The notes beneath the pieces were generated by a model. It ran no database searches and was not told the origin of the DNA. It saw nothing but the letters and a program-made list of their open reading frames with translations. DNA of 64,000 bases from Peptoniphilus faecalis (lineage in GTDB: Bacteria > Bacillota > Clostridia > Tissierellales > Peptoniphilaceae). Positions 17,048 to 26,184 of this stretch are shown one piece after another. The position numbers were made by a program, and so were the translations under genes. The DNA lies in NCBI RefSeq assembly GCF_012976305.1, contig NZ_JABDSR010000002.1:1-64000 (forward strand). The letters are read 5' to 3'. The first letter of the stretch is position 1. The number at the start of each line of letters is the position of its first letter.

Positions 17048-18343
17048 ATGACTATAGCAAGTATATTTATTTTATTTTTAGCTTTAATAGTTGCAGGGAT
17101 TCCTATAGGAATGATTTTGGCAACGTTAGGGATTTTACCAAACTTAATAGATCCTTGGTTTTCTGCTGACCCTCAATATATTATTAGAGCGATGATAGGT
17201 GGAGTTAATAGTTTTCCAGTATTGGCAGTTCCAATGTTTATTTTATCTGGAAATCTAATGGCAAAAGGAAAAATTAGCGAGAAACTATTTAATTTTTTCT
17301 CGTATTTTATAGCAAATAAAACGGCAGGACTTCCAATAGCAACAATTGTAACTTGTTTATTCTATGGAGCAATATCAGGTTCAGGGCCAGCGACAACTGC
17401 TGCAGTAGGAGCAATGGCTATTCCTGTCTTGACTAATCTAGGATATGACATCGTTTTTTCTACAGCTCTTGTTGCTGTAGCAGGAGGTCTTGGGGTTATC
17501 ATACCTCCTTCAATACCATTTATATTCTATGGACAAAGTGCGGGAGTATCTGTTGCAGATATATTTGTTGCAGGTGTAGTTCCAGGATTGTTAATTGGAT
17601 TATGTCTAATGATTTATTCTTGGTATTACTGTAAAAAGAATGGAGAAGACAAAGAAAAATTACAAGCTTATGAAAAAGAAGTAAAGAAAGATGGCTTTAA
17701 AAAACTATTTTTAAATAGTTTTTGGGCACTACTATCTCCAATAATAATTTTAGGTAGTATTTATACTGGTGTAGCTTCTCCAACAGAAGCCGCAGTTATT
17801 TCGGTTTTTTACTCTTTAATTGTTTCAGTTTTAATTTATAAGACAATAAAATTGAAAGATTTTATAGAAATATTAAAAGAATCTGTAGGTACTTATTCAA
17901 CAATATTGTTTATTATTGCAGCAGCTACTGGATTTGCTAGAGTTCTTACATTCATGAAAGCACCTGAAATAATAGCAGGATTTATTACGAATGCAGTTTC
18001 TTCTAAGATCGCAGTTTTATTAGTTATAAACTTAGTATTATTGTTTGTAGGAATGATTATGGATACAACTCCAGCAATATTAGTATTAACACCAATACTT
18101 TTACCAATAGCAGTAAGTTATGGAATAAATCCAATACATTTTGGTGTAATGTTAGTTGTAAACTTGGCAATAGGATTTGTAACGCCACCTCTAGGAATCA
18201 ACCTATTTGTTGCTAGTTCATTGACGGGTGTAAAAGTTGAAAGCATAGTTAAAAAAGCAATTCCATTTATAATAGCATTTTTAATTGCTTTACTCTTAAT
18301 AACATTCATTCCAAAAATAAGTTTAATTTTATTAGGAGGTTGA
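17048..18343 (+). CDS. dctM: TRAP transporter large membrane subunit
   Basis: A 431-residue membrane protein with about twelve helices. DctM family marks are FILSGNLMAKGKIS, AISGSGPATTAAVGAMAIP, GVIIPPSIPFIFYG, GVASPTEAAV and NLAIGFVTPPLGINLFV. It is the transport channel of the TRAP system, driven by Na+ (known for the family). The ribosome binding site AGGAGG lies inside the end of dctQ, and the gene's own last codons hold the AGGAGGT site for the binding protein, so the three transporter genes are translationally packed. Confidence 0.9.
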   Translation: MTIASIFILFLALIVAGIPIGMILATLGILPNLIDPWFSADPQYIIRAMIGGVNSFPVLAVPMFILSGNLMAKGKISEKLFNFFSYFIANKTAGLPIATIVTCLFYGAISGSGPATTAAVGAMAIPVLTNLGYDIVFSTALVAVAGGLGVIIPPSIPFIFYGQSAGVSVADIFVAGVVPGLLIGLCLMIYSWYYCKKNGEDKEKLQAYEKEVKKDGFKKLFLNSFWALLSPIIILGSIYTGVASPTEAAVISVFYSLIVSVLIYKTIKLKDFIEILKESVGTYSTILFIIAAATGFARVLTFMKAPEIIAGFITNAVSSKIAVLLVINLVLLFVGMIMDTTPAILVLTPILLPIAVSYGINPIHFGVMLVVNLAIGFVTPPLGINLFVASSLTGVKVESIVKKAIPFIIAFLIALLLITFIPKISLILLGG

Positions 18344-18351
18344 AAATAAAA

Positions 18352-19398
18352 ATGAAAAATAAGATTATATGTATTGCATTTTTACTAATGTTTATTCCTT
18401 TAACACTTACAGGCTGTTTAAGTACTGAAGAGAGAAGGGGAGAAGCAAAAGAAAAAGATGTATATGAATTATCCATAGCAATAGATTCGCAAGAAGATAC
18501 TGTAACGGGTATTTTTATGAATAAATTTGCTGATTTACTAGAAGAAAAATCTAAGAGAAGAATGAAAATTAATAGATTTCCAAATTCACAACTAGGCGGA
18601 GATGGTGAAATAACAGAAGCTGTTCAAAATGGAAATATAGCATTTGTTGTTCAAACTACAGCTCCACAGGTTTCCTTTGTTCCTGAAGCAGCAATATTTG
18701 ATGCTCCAATGGCATTTAAAAATCTAGATGTTGCAAGGAAGGTGCTTGACGGCGAGTTAACAGAAAAACTAAAGGAATATTATGCTAATAAAAAACTCAT
18801 TCTATTAGGTTATGCAGATCAAGATTTCAGGGTAATGTCATCAAATAAAAAAGTTGAAAAAATGAGTGATTTGAAAGGTATAAAAATAAGAACTATGGAA
18901 AACCCAAATCATATTGCATTTTGGAAATTAGTAGGGGCAAACCCAACTCCAATGGCTTGGTCTGAAGTTTATATAGGATTACAACAAGGCTCTATTGATG
19001 CACAGGAAAACCCGATAGAGACAATTGTTGCAAGTAAAGTATATGAACAACAAGATGACATTATACTAACTAACCACATTCTTCATACATTATGTTTAAT
19101 TGGTTCACCTTCTATAATAAATGAATTACCTGAAGAACTTCAAAAAATCATTTATGAAGCGGCAGATGAAGCAAAAGTATATGCTAGAAAAATGACAGAT
19201 GAAAGAAATGAAAGTAGAGTTAAAATTATTGAAGACAGCGGAACGAAAATAATACCTTTTAATGAAAAATTATTTAATGATATGAGAGCTGCAAGTGAAC
19301 CAGTATGGAAATCACTAGAAGAACAAATAGGAAAAGATCTTGTCAATACTTTAAGAAGTGAAATTGATAAGGCGGAAAAAGAATTAAATATAAATTAA
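18352..19398 (+). CDS. dctP: TRAP transporter solute-binding lipoprotein
   Basis: A 348-residue DctP-type binding protein. An N-terminal helix ends in the lipobox LTGC, so it is lipid-anchored as expected for a Gram-positive. The family core includes LGGDGEITEAVQNGNIAF, GIKIRTMENPNHIAFWKLVGANPTPMAWSEVYIGLQQGSIDAQENP, which holds the arginine that binds the ligand carboxylate and the GxIDAQENP signature. I prefer ATG 18352 over a TTG at 18340 because the AGGAGGT site touches that TTG. The ligand should be a carboxylate, and it defines what this cluster consumes. Confidence 0.9.
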   Translation: MKNKIICIAFLLMFIPLTLTGCLSTEERRGEAKEKDVYELSIAIDSQEDTVTGIFMNKFADLLEEKSKRRMKINRFPNSQLGGDGEITEAVQNGNIAFVVQTTAPQVSFVPEAAIFDAPMAFKNLDVARKVLDGELTEKLKEYYANKKLILLGYADQDFRVMSSNKKVEKMSDLKGIKIRTMENPNHIAFWKLVGANPTPMAWSEVYIGLQQGSIDAQENPIETIVASKVYEQQDDIILTNHILHTLCLIGSPSIINELPEELQKIIYEAADEAKVYARKMTDERNESRVKIIEDSGTKIIPFNEKLFNDMRAASEPVWKSLEEQIGKDLVNTLRSEIDKAEKELNIN

Positions 19399-19414
19399 AT
19401 AAGGAGAATAGAAT

Positions 19415-20284
19415 ATGACCAATAGAATACAAGGAACTACTAGACTTGTTGGGCTTTTAGGAAAGCCAATTAAGCATAGTAGATCTCCACATATGCATAA
19501 TTCAGCCTTTGAATTTTTGAAAGAAGATTTGGTTTATTTATGCCTAGAAACTGAAAATAAAGATTTAGAAATGGCTTTAAAAGCTTTAAAAACATTTGAT
19601 GCAGTTGGAGCAAATGTAACTTATCCAAACAAGCAAGAAGTACTAAAATATCTAGATGAAATTGATGAGGCTGCTGAAATAATAGGGTCAGTAAATACAA
19701 TATCAATTGATGATAAAACTAAAAAGATAAAGGGTTATAACACGGATGGATTAGGCTTTATAGAATCTCTTGAAAAAAAAGGAATTCAATACAAAGGCAA
19801 GAAAATGGTTCTAATAGGCGTTGGAGGAGCAGGAAGAGCAATTGCTATACAAAGTGCATATTCTGGAGTGGGAGAACTTGTAATAAAAGAAATAAATAAA
19901 GAAGTAGCTGATGAAGTTATAAATACTATAAAATCAAGAATTCCAAAGTGCAATGTTAAATTACTTTCAAATAATGAAGATGAATTAAAAGAAGAACTAA
20001 AAAATGCTGATTTATTTGTAAATGCAACTCCATTAGGTATGAAGGGAAATACTGATGCTTGTTCAATATCTTCATGTGACATAATCACAAATCCTAATAC
20101 CTATGTATACGACATCGTTTATGAACCAAAAGAAACCAAGTTCATGAAGCTTGCAAAAGAGGCAGGTTGTGAGACGTGCAATGGTATCAATATGATGCTT
20201 TGGCAAGGAGCATTAGCATTTAAAATTTGGACAGGTAAAGATATGCCAATCGATTATGTAAAAAAAGAATTGGGATTAGAATAA
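19415..20284 (+). CDS. Shikimate/quinate dehydrogenase-family oxidoreductase
   Basis: A 289-residue AroE/YdiB-fold enzyme. The substrate motif GKPIKHSRSPHMHN, the catalytic lysine in NVTYPNK and aspartate in GYNTDGLGF, the cofactor loop GVGGAGRAIA and the ATPLGM segment are intact, so it should be active. Standard AroE reduces dehydroshikimate in aromatic synthesis. Here it sits inside a catabolic cluster without other aro genes and behind a carboxylate importer, so a YdiB-like role oxidising quinate, shikimate or another hydroxy-acid is more likely (inference). The ribosome binding site AAGGAG is present 16 bases after dctP. Confidence 0.8.
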   Translation: MTNRIQGTTRLVGLLGKPIKHSRSPHMHNSAFEFLKEDLVYLCLETENKDLEMALKALKTFDAVGANVTYPNKQEVLKYLDEIDEAAEIIGSVNTISIDDKTKKIKGYNTDGLGFIESLEKKGIQYKGKKMVLIGVGGAGRAIAIQSAYSGVGELVIKEINKEVADEVINTIKSRIPKCNVKLLSNNEDELKEELKNADLFVNATPLGMKGNTDACSISSCDIITNPNTYVYDIVYEPKETKFMKLAKEAGCETCNGINMMLWQGALAFKIWTGKDMPIDYVKKELGLE

Positions 20285-20326
20285 TCAAAATTTGATTAAT
20301 AAAAAGAGATGACAATTAATATAGTT

Positions 20327-20344
20327 GGCACTAGATATAGTGCC
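20327..20344 (+). other. Hairpin before the TIM-barrel gene
   Basis: GGCACTA-GATA-TAGTGCC is a perfect seven-base-pair stem with a four-base loop. No T-run follows. It is the third intra-cluster hairpin and again falls where the gene spacing widens to about 100 bases. Confidence 0.5.
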
Positions 20345-20383
20345 TCTATGTATTTAGGCATATTTTTATAAGGAGGATATAGT

Positions 20384-21208
20384 ATGACTTTTGAATATTC
20401 GCTAGCACAACTCACTGTTTTAGAAACTTCACCTGTTGAAATTGCAAAAATTGCAGCAGAATGTGGTTATGATTATGTTAGTTTAAGACAAATTTATATG
20501 GGTGTTAAAGGCGAAAAAATTTATGATTTAAGAAAAGATAAAAAATTAATGCAGGAACTAAAGGGAATTTTAAAAAACACGGGGCTCAAAGTTTTAGATA
20601 TAGAATTAGCAAGAATATTTGATGGTGTAAATATAAAAGATTATGAACCTGCTATGAAAACCTGTAGAGAACTTGGCGGAAAGCATATTTTGTCATCTAT
20701 ATGGACTGATAACAAAGATTTTTACACAGAAGAATTTGCGAAACTTTGTGATTTAGCAAAAAGCAATGGACTAACAGTTGATGTAGAATATGTGCCAATA
20801 GCAGGAGTTAACAACTTGAAACAAACAGTAGAATTGTTAAATGATGTTAACAGAGATAATGCTGGTATAATGTTAGACATGCATCACATTCATAGAGCAG
20901 GAGACAAGCCAGAAGATATAGCTAAAATTCCTAAAGAATGGTTCCATTTTGCACACTTATGTGATGCAAGTGGAGAGATTCCTAAAGAAAAAGAAGAAAT
21001 GATTAGAATAATGAGAGAAGCTAGGGATTATGTTGGCGATGGTGGAATAGACATTGCTTCTATACTAAATAGCATGCCAATAGTTCCTTACTCCATTGAA
21101 TTACCAAATAGTGCCCATATAAAAGAATATGGCTTAAAAGGACATGCTCAAAATTGCTTAGATAAAGCAAAAGCATATTGTAATAAATTTGTAAAAGGGA
21201 GGGAATAA
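20384..21208 (+). CDS. TIM-barrel sugar isomerase/epimerase-like protein
   Basis: A 274-residue xylose-isomerase-like TIM barrel (AP endonuclease 2 family). Likely metal ligands are the glutamate in DVEYVP, the aspartate and histidines in MLDMHHIHRAGD, the histidine in FAHLCDASG and the glutamate in SIELPN. The family includes 2-keto-myo-inositol dehydratase (IolE), hydroxypyruvate isomerase and 3-dehydroshikimate dehydratase. The last is suggestive beside a shikimate-dehydrogenase-like gene, but an anaerobe would have no obvious use for the protocatechuate formed. The ribosome binding site is AAGGAGG. The stop overlaps the next gene by one base (TAATG), so the two are tightly coupled. Confidence 0.75.
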   Translation: MTFEYSLAQLTVLETSPVEIAKIAAECGYDYVSLRQIYMGVKGEKIYDLRKDKKLMQELKGILKNTGLKVLDIELARIFDGVNIKDYEPAMKTCRELGGKHILSSIWTDNKDFYTEEFAKLCDLAKSNGLTVDVEYVPIAGVNNLKQTVELLNDVNRDNAGIMLDMHHIHRAGDKPEDIAKIPKEWFHFAHLCDASGEIPKEKEEMIRIMREARDYVGDGGIDIASILNSMPIVPYSIELPNSAHIKEYGLKGHAQNCLDKAKAYCNKFVKGRE

Positions 21209-22140
21209 TGGAAAAAGAAAGAGATGTAATACTTTGTGAGGTTGGATTAAGAGATGGTTTACAAAATGAAAAATCTTTTCTTACAACGGATGAAAAAGTT
21301 GAAATTTTAAACAAATTAACAGATGCGGGCTTTAAGATAATAGAAGTAGGTTCTTTTATGAGTCCAAAAGCTGTACCTCAAATGGCAGACACAGATGAGG
21401 TATTTAAAAAAGCAAAATTAAAACAAGATGTAGAGTATAGAGCTTTAATAGCTAATTTAAAGGGTGTTGAAAGAGCAATTGATTGTGGATGCAAAAAAGT
21501 TAAATTAAATGTTTCTGCAAGCTATGCTCATAATATTGCTAATTTGAATATGACTCCAGAAGAAAGTGTTAATGGTTTTAAGGATTGTGTAAAACTTGCT
21601 AGAGAAAATAATATTGAGGTTTCAGGATCAATATCTATGCCCTTTGGTTCTCCTTGGGAAGATGAAATTCCTATGAAAGATATAGAAACTATTATTGAGG
21701 CATATTTAAAAAATGATATTAATGAACTATCACTTTCAGACGCTTCAGGGTTAGCAAATCCTCTACAAGTAAAAGAAATCGTTAGACATGTGAAAAACAA
21801 ATATAAGGATGTTAGTTGGATATTGCATTTTCATAATACTAGAGGATTGGGAATTGCAAATATACTAGCAGGTTTAGAAGAAGGAGTTAAAAAATTTGAC
21901 ACTTCTTTTGCAGGATTAGGAGGATGTCCTTTTGTTCCCGGTGCCGCAGGTAATGTATCCACAGAAGATGTTTTGAATATGTTTAACCAAATGAAGATTA
22001 ACACAGGAATAAACATTGATACAGTAATTGAAATTGGACAAAAAATAAGACAAAAGGTAAATCATGATGTTGGAAGCTATGTATTAAAGGCTGGAAAATC
22101 AGATGATTTAAAATTAGAACTTCCTAAGAAAAAAAGTTAG
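21208..22140 (+). CDS. HMG-CoA-lyase-like enzyme (DRE-TIM aldolase family)
   Basis: A 310-residue member of the HMGL-like branch. GLRDGLQNE near the start carries the catalytic Arg and Asp. The metal-binding pair HFHNTRG is near residue 212. The loop GLGGCPFVPGAAGNVSTED contains the conserved catalytic cysteine of HMG-CoA lyase. It should split a 3-hydroxy-3-carboxyalkyl-type acyl-CoA into an acyl-CoA such as acetyl-CoA and a keto-acid. No CoA-transferase or CoA-ligase gene is in the cluster, so the acylating aldehyde dehydrogenase may provide the CoA ester. Leucine degradation is unlikely because its other genes are missing. Confidence 0.82.
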   Translation: MEKERDVILCEVGLRDGLQNEKSFLTTDEKVEILNKLTDAGFKIIEVGSFMSPKAVPQMADTDEVFKKAKLKQDVEYRALIANLKGVERAIDCGCKKVKLNVSASYAHNIANLNMTPEESVNGFKDCVKLARENNIEVSGSISMPFGSPWEDEIPMKDIETIIEAYLKNDINELSLSDASGLANPLQVKEIVRHVKNKYKDVSWILHFHNTRGLGIANILAGLEEGVKKFDTSFAGLGGCPFVPGAAGNVSTEDVLNMFNQMKINTGINIDTVIEIGQKIRQKVNHDVGSYVLKAGKSDDLKLELPKKKS

Positions 22141-22175
22141 ATTTTAGTGTAATATGAAAGAAAAAGGTGTTAAGA

Positions 22176-23036
22176 ATGACAAAAACTAAAAGATTGAGAG
22201 ATTTAATTAACGGGAAAGACGCTGTAGTAGCTCCATGCGCATTTGATGCTTTATCTGCAAGATTAATTGAGTATAGCGGATTTGACTTAGTTGCAACAAC
22301 TGGTTTTGGAATGCATGGCACAATGCTAGGCGTACCTGATAATGGGCTTTTAACATTTACAGAAATGCTAAGAATGTGTAGAAATATGTCCAGTGCTATT
22401 GATATTCCAATGATGGCAGATGCTGAAGGCGGATATGGCAATGCAATTAATACAAGTAGAACCATAACAGAATTTGAAAATGCTGGAGTAGCAGGACTTT
22501 TTATAGAAGATCAAGTTTTACCTCCAAATTGTCCTTATATAAAAGGAACTAGATTGATTCCAGTAGAGGAGATGGTAAGTAAAATAAAAGCAGCTGTTGA
22601 CGCAAGAAAAGATCCCAACTTTGTGATAGTTGCAAGAACTGATGCACCCTTTGAAGAGGCTGTTGAAAGATTAAACATATATGCAGAAGCGGGAGCAGAT
22701 ATGGTTAAACCAATGCCTCATTCAAGAAAGGAATTAGAAGATTACCCTAAGCATTTGAAAGCACCTATCCATTTAGGATTCACATATGGAAAAGAGACAA
22801 CAAAGGGAGTAACAGCAAAGGATTGTGGTGAAATGGGATATAAAATTATTACATTCCCATTTGCACAATTGATGTCAAGTGTATCAGCTCAAATTGCAAT
22901 ATTAAATGAAATTAAAAAGAATGGAACTGATGAAGCATTTTACGAAAAAATGATTTCATTTGAAGAGTATTTAGATACAGTAAATATTGATAAATATAAT
23001 GAAATGGATAAAAAATATATGTTTAATTTAGATTGA
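22176..23036 (+). CDS. Isocitrate lyase/PEP-mutase superfamily protein with altered active-site loop
   Basis: A 286-residue PEP-mutase/isocitrate-lyase superfamily protein, starting at ATG 22176 after AAGGTG. It has the family segments APCAFDALSARLIEYSGFD, MMADAEGGYGN (metal-binding aspartate and glutamate), AGLFIEDQV, VARTDA and AGADMVKPMP. Lyases of this family, such as 2-methylisocitrate lyase, carry KRCGH in the mobile catalytic loop. Here the loop reads LPPNCPYIKG: the cysteine stays but Lys-Arg and Gly-His are lost. That points to a substrate or reaction different from 2-methylisocitrate cleavage. It is the last gene before the terminator and probably catalyses C-C cleavage or decarboxylation of the pathway's end acid (inference). 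Confidence 0.78.
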   Translation: MTKTKRLRDLINGKDAVVAPCAFDALSARLIEYSGFDLVATTGFGMHGTMLGVPDNGLLTFTEMLRMCRNMSSAIDIPMMADAEGGYGNAINTSRTITEFENAGVAGLFIEDQVLPPNCPYIKGTRLIPVEEMVSKIKAAVDARKDPNFVIVARTDAPFEEAVERLNIYAEAGADMVKPMPHSRKELEDYPKHLKAPIHLGFTYGKETTKGVTAKDCGEMGYKIITFPFAQLMSSVSAQIAILNEIKKNGTDEAFYEKMISFEEYLDTVNIDKYNEMDKKYMFNLD

Positions 23037-23099
23037 CATAAAGATTAAAACATAATCTGATAATATATTTTAAATTCCACTTTAAATTTTGTCATTAAA

Positions 23100-23158
23100 A
23101 AACTGACCTTATCAAGATAGATTTTAATTCTAACTTGAAAGGGTCAGTTTACTTATTT
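23100..23158. terminator. Terminator closing the catabolic cluster
   Basis: AAACTGACC-TTATCAAG (23100-23116) pairs with CTTGAAA-GGGTCAGTTT (23134-23150), and a T-rich tail follows. It also faces the end of argH on the other strand. Confidence 0.75.
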
Positions 23159-23165
23159 TTTGACC

Positions 23166-24542
23166 TTATTTTATATCATTTATAAAATTTTTTAAATTGT
23201 TTATTTGAATATTTACGGCATCTTTTGCAGGACCACCATAGACATTGCGATTCTCTAAAGATTTTTCTATATTTATAAAATCATAGAGATCATTTTCAAA
23301 AATTTTGTGAAATTCCTTATATTTTTTTAAACTTATATCTTCAAGTTTTAAGTTTTTTTCTATTGAATAATTAACAATTTGACCGACTACACTATAAGCT
23401 TCACGGAAAGCAATGCCCTTTAATACTAAATAGTCGGCTAAATCTGTTGCATTTAAAAAGCCCTTTTCAGCAGAACTTCTCATCTTTTCCTTATTGATAT
23501 AAATTGTATCTAAAATCCCCTTCATAATTTTTAAAGAATTAAAAACTGTTTTCACTGAATCGAAAAGTGGTTCCTTGTCTTCTTGAAAATCCTTATTATA
23601 AGAAAGAGGTGTACCTTTTAAAATTGTAAAAAGTGTAAACAAATCTCCATAACATCTACCACTCTTGCCCCTTATTAATTCAGCCATGTCAGGGTTTTTC
23701 TTTTGAGGCATTATACTTGATCCAGTAGAAAACTTATCAGAAAACTTAACAAAATTATATTCACTGCTGGAAAAATAAATTAGCTCTTCACAAAGTCTTG
23801 AAAGATGAGTCATAATTACTGAATTGTTAAATAAAATTTCAAGTATATAATCTCTATCAGAAACAGAATCCATGGAGTTTTCTGTAGGTTTTTTAAATCC
23901 CAATAATTTTGAAGTCATAAATCTATCGATGTTAAAACTTGTTGTAACAAGAGCACAACTTCCAAGGGGATTTTCATCTAATCTATTAAAAGTATCTTTT
24001 AATCTATTAAGATCTCTGCAGAGCATTTGTGCGTAGCTTAAAATATAGTGAGCAAAAGTTGTCACTTGAGCGTGCTGCATATGAGTAAAACCTGGCATTA
24101 TTGTGTATATATTTTTTTCAGCTAAATCAATAATTGTTTCAATTAGTTCTAATAACTTTATTTTAATTTTTTCTAATGATTTTTTAGAATATAATCTTAA
24201 ATCTAGGGCGCATTGATCATTTCTTGACCTAGCTGTGTGAAGTTTTTTTCCTACAACGCCCACTCTTTTTGTTAGTTCATTTTCCACAAAGGAATGAATA
24301 TCTTCTTCCTTTAAATTAATTTCAAGTTTTCTTTCTTTTATTTCATCTAAAATATTTTGAAGTTCACAAGAAATAATTTTTTCTTCATTTTCCGTTATTA
24401 TTCCAACCTCACTGAGCATTTTTACATGAGCAAGAGAACCTATTATATCTTCTTCAAATAAAATTTTATCAAAATCAATGGATTTATTGAATTCATGTGT
24501 AAAATCTTCAAGTCCATCTAAGTGACTGCCCCATAAATACAT
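23166..24542 (-). CDS. argH: Argininosuccinate lyase
   Basis: A 458-residue fumarase/aspartase-superfamily enzyme that cleaves argininosuccinate to arginine and fumarate. Marks are LHTARSRNDQ, the TVMPGFTHMQHAQ-like segment (here TIMPGFTHMQHAQ) and the signature loop GSSIMPQKKNPDMAE containing the catalytic serine. It lies directly behind argG with AAGGAG before the ATG. With argG it converts citrulline to arginine. The earlier steps from glutamate or ornithine are not in the window. Confidence 0.95.
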   Translation of the reverse strand: MYLWGSHLDGLEDFTHEFNKSIDFDKILFEEDIIGSLAHVKMLSEVGIITENEEKIISCELQNILDEIKERKLEINLKEEDIHSFVENELTKRVGVVGKKLHTARSRNDQCALDLRLYSKKSLEKIKIKLLELIETIIDLAEKNIYTIMPGFTHMQHAQVTTFAHYILSYAQMLCRDLNRLKDTFNRLDENPLGSCALVTTSFNIDRFMTSKLLGFKKPTENSMDSVSDRDYILEILFNNSVIMTHLSRLCEELIYFSSSEYNFVKFSDKFSTGSSIMPQKKNPDMAELIRGKSGRCYGDLFTLFTILKGTPLSYNKDFQEDKEPLFDSVKTVFNSLKIMKGILDTIYINKEKMRSSAEKGFLNATDLADYLVLKGIAFREAYSVVGQIVNYSIEKNLKLEDISLKKYKEFHKIFENDLYDFINIEKSLENRNVYGGPAKDAVNIQINNLKNFINDIK

Positions 24543-24543
24543 A

Positions 24544-25764
24544 TTAAACTCCTTTATTTATCTTTGCATCAACTACCGTAGATAGTGAATATAAATTAAT
24601 AAATCCACTGGCATCTTCGTGAGAATATAAGTTTTCTGCACCATCTCCAAAGGAAGCTAAATCTTCATTATAGAGTGAATATTTAGAGCTTACTCCTGCG
24701 GGAATTATATTTCCCTTATAAAGTTTTAGTTTAACCTTGCCAGTTACATTTTTTGACACTTCGTCACTAAAGGCTAGTAGTCCCTTTAAAGAATTTGAAT
24801 ACCATTTTCCATCGTATACAAGATCGGCGAATTTAATAGATAAATAATTTTTAAGATGTGCAGAATCTTTATCTAAGGTTATGGATTCCAAAACTTCAAG
24901 TGCCTTATATAATATTGCTCCGCCTGGATTTTCATAAACTCCACGACTTTTCATTCCTACAAGACGATTTTCAACTATATCATCAATACCAATGCCATTT
25001 TCGCCGCCAATTTTATTTAAATATTTTAAAAGATTTGCAGGAGTCATTTTTTCTCCATTTACTGCAGTGGCTTCTCCACTATGAAATTCAATTTCTAAAT
25101 CAAAAACTTCATCCCTTGCCCTCATTGGCGATACAGAAAGCTCTAAAATTTTGTCATAATCTGGATAATTTTCTGGATTTTCAAGGTCAAGACCCTCGTG
25201 AGATAGATGCATTATATTTAAATCTTTAGAATAATTCGTTTCCCTTGAAATTTTAAGTGGAATATTGTGTTCTTCGGCATAATCAATTTCTTCATCACGA
25301 GATTTTATATCCCAAATTCTCCAAGGTGCAATTATTGGCATTTCTGGTGCAAAATGTTTTATTCCCATTTCAAAACGAATTTGATCATTTCCCTTACCAG
25401 TACATCCATGACAAATAGCATCACAATTTTCCTTTTTTGCAATTTCAACAAGTGCTTTTGCTATTAGAGGTCTTGCTGTTGCAGTTCCAAGAAGATAGTT
25501 TTTTTCGTACTTTGCACCCATTTTTAAAGTTGTAAATACAAAGTCCTTAACATATTCATCTACAAGATCTACTATATAAATTTTTGAAGCTCCTGTTTTT
25601 ATGGCCTTTTCTTCAAGACCTTCTATCTCACTTTTTTGTCCAACATTTCCAACAACTGCTATAACTTCGCATTTATAATTTTCCTTTAGCCATGGAATTA
25701 TTATAGATGTATCAAGACCACCTGAATATGCTAGGGCAACTTTTTTATAATTATTATTTTTCAT
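24544..25764 (-). CDS. argG: Argininosuccinate synthase
   Basis: A 406-residue ATP-dependent ligase joining citrulline and aspartate. The ATP pyrophosphatase P-loop AYSGGLDTS opens the protein, and [13 protein letters not shown], the PMRARDE region and [10 protein letters not shown] follow. I place the start at ATG 25764, after GGAGG. The frame continues upstream 43 codons, but that stretch is the T-box leader read as protein. It is transcribed with argH. The T-box in the leader should allow expression only when the matching tRNA is uncharged. Confidence 0.95.
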   Translation of the reverse strand: MKNNNYKKVALAYSGGLDTSIIIPWLKENYKCEVIAVVGNVGQKSEIEGLEEKAIKTGASKIYIVDLVDEYVKDFVFTTLKMGAKYEKNYLLGTATARPLIAKALVEIAKKENCDAICHGCTGKGNDQIRFEMGIKHFAPEMPIIAPWRIWDIKSRDEEIDYAEEHNIPLKISRETNYSKDLNIMHLSHEGLDLENPENYPDYDKILELSVSPMRARDEVFDLEIEFHSGEATAVNGEKMTPANLLKYLNKIGGENGIGIDDIVENRLVGMKSRGVYENPGGAILYKALEVLESITLDKDSAHLKNYLSIKFADLVYDGKWYSNSLKGLLAFSDEVSKNVTGKVKLKLYKGNIIPAGVSSKYSLYNEDLASFGDGAENLYSHEDASGFINLYSLSTVVDAKINKGV

Positions 25765-25821
25765 TTTTTTCCTCCAAATTTTAAAACTTTGCAATATCTT
25801 ACAATTGAGACTCAAAAAAAG

Positions 25822-26039
25822 TATAAAAAAATCGCCCCTAGAAAGGGACGAAAATCGTGGTACCACCCAAATTTGTATATTTCTATACCTCAAAAACTAT
25901 AACGCATAACCGTGCAAATCTAAATATCGAGATGCAAGTTCCAAGCTCCTATTCAAATTACCCTCCCTATTTTCTCTCACCAAACGAAAACTCTCTTAAA
26001 GTCTTGGATAATTTTACTCGCTCTTCAAAACTTTTATTG
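25822..26039 (-). promoter_or_regulatory. T-box leader of argG-argH
   Basis: On the minus strand the leader carries AGTA (specifier-loop element), GGTGAGAG, the invariant antiterminator block GGGTGGTACCACG (about 25854-25866) and then a terminator of CGTCCCT/AGGGGCG with a T-run at about 25822-25846. The UGGU bulge fits a tRNA with discriminator base A. The specifier codon falls in GGAACTTGCATCTCG, and I could not assign it firmly. The argGH target would predict an arginine codon. Confidence 0.88.
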
Positions 26040-26045
26040 TTTGAT

Positions 26046-26074
26046 ATACTAACAAGATAAATTCTATTTGTCAA
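26046..26074 (-). promoter_or_regulatory. Promoter of the argGH T-box transcript
   Basis: On the minus strand, TTGACA (26069-26074) and TAGTAT (26046-26051) are 17 bases apart. The start would be near 26039. Confidence 0.8.
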
Positions 26075-26184
26075 GAATTTTTTAAATATTTTTTAATATT
26101 TTTTGTTGCAAAATGTTTTATCTATTAAATGCAAAAAAATAAAGCAATGAAAAAATTTTTTATTTGAATTAATTTAAAAAAAGC

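Noticed and set aside
19415-20284. Standard biosynthetic AroE for aromatic amino acids
   Set aside because: It sits in a catabolic transporter cluster away from other aro genes. The enzyme fold is accepted but the biosynthetic role is not assumed.
21208-22140. HMG-CoA lyase of leucine degradation
   Set aside because: No isovaleryl-CoA, methylcrotonyl-CoA or ketone-body genes are present in the window.
24858-25229. A 123-codon plus-strand frame inside argG
   Set aside because: It is the antisense shadow of a conserved enzyme gene, with no start signal.
25807-26060. A protein extension of argG into its leader
   Set aside because: The region is a T-box RNA with conserved antiterminator and terminator, so the upstream open frame is chance.
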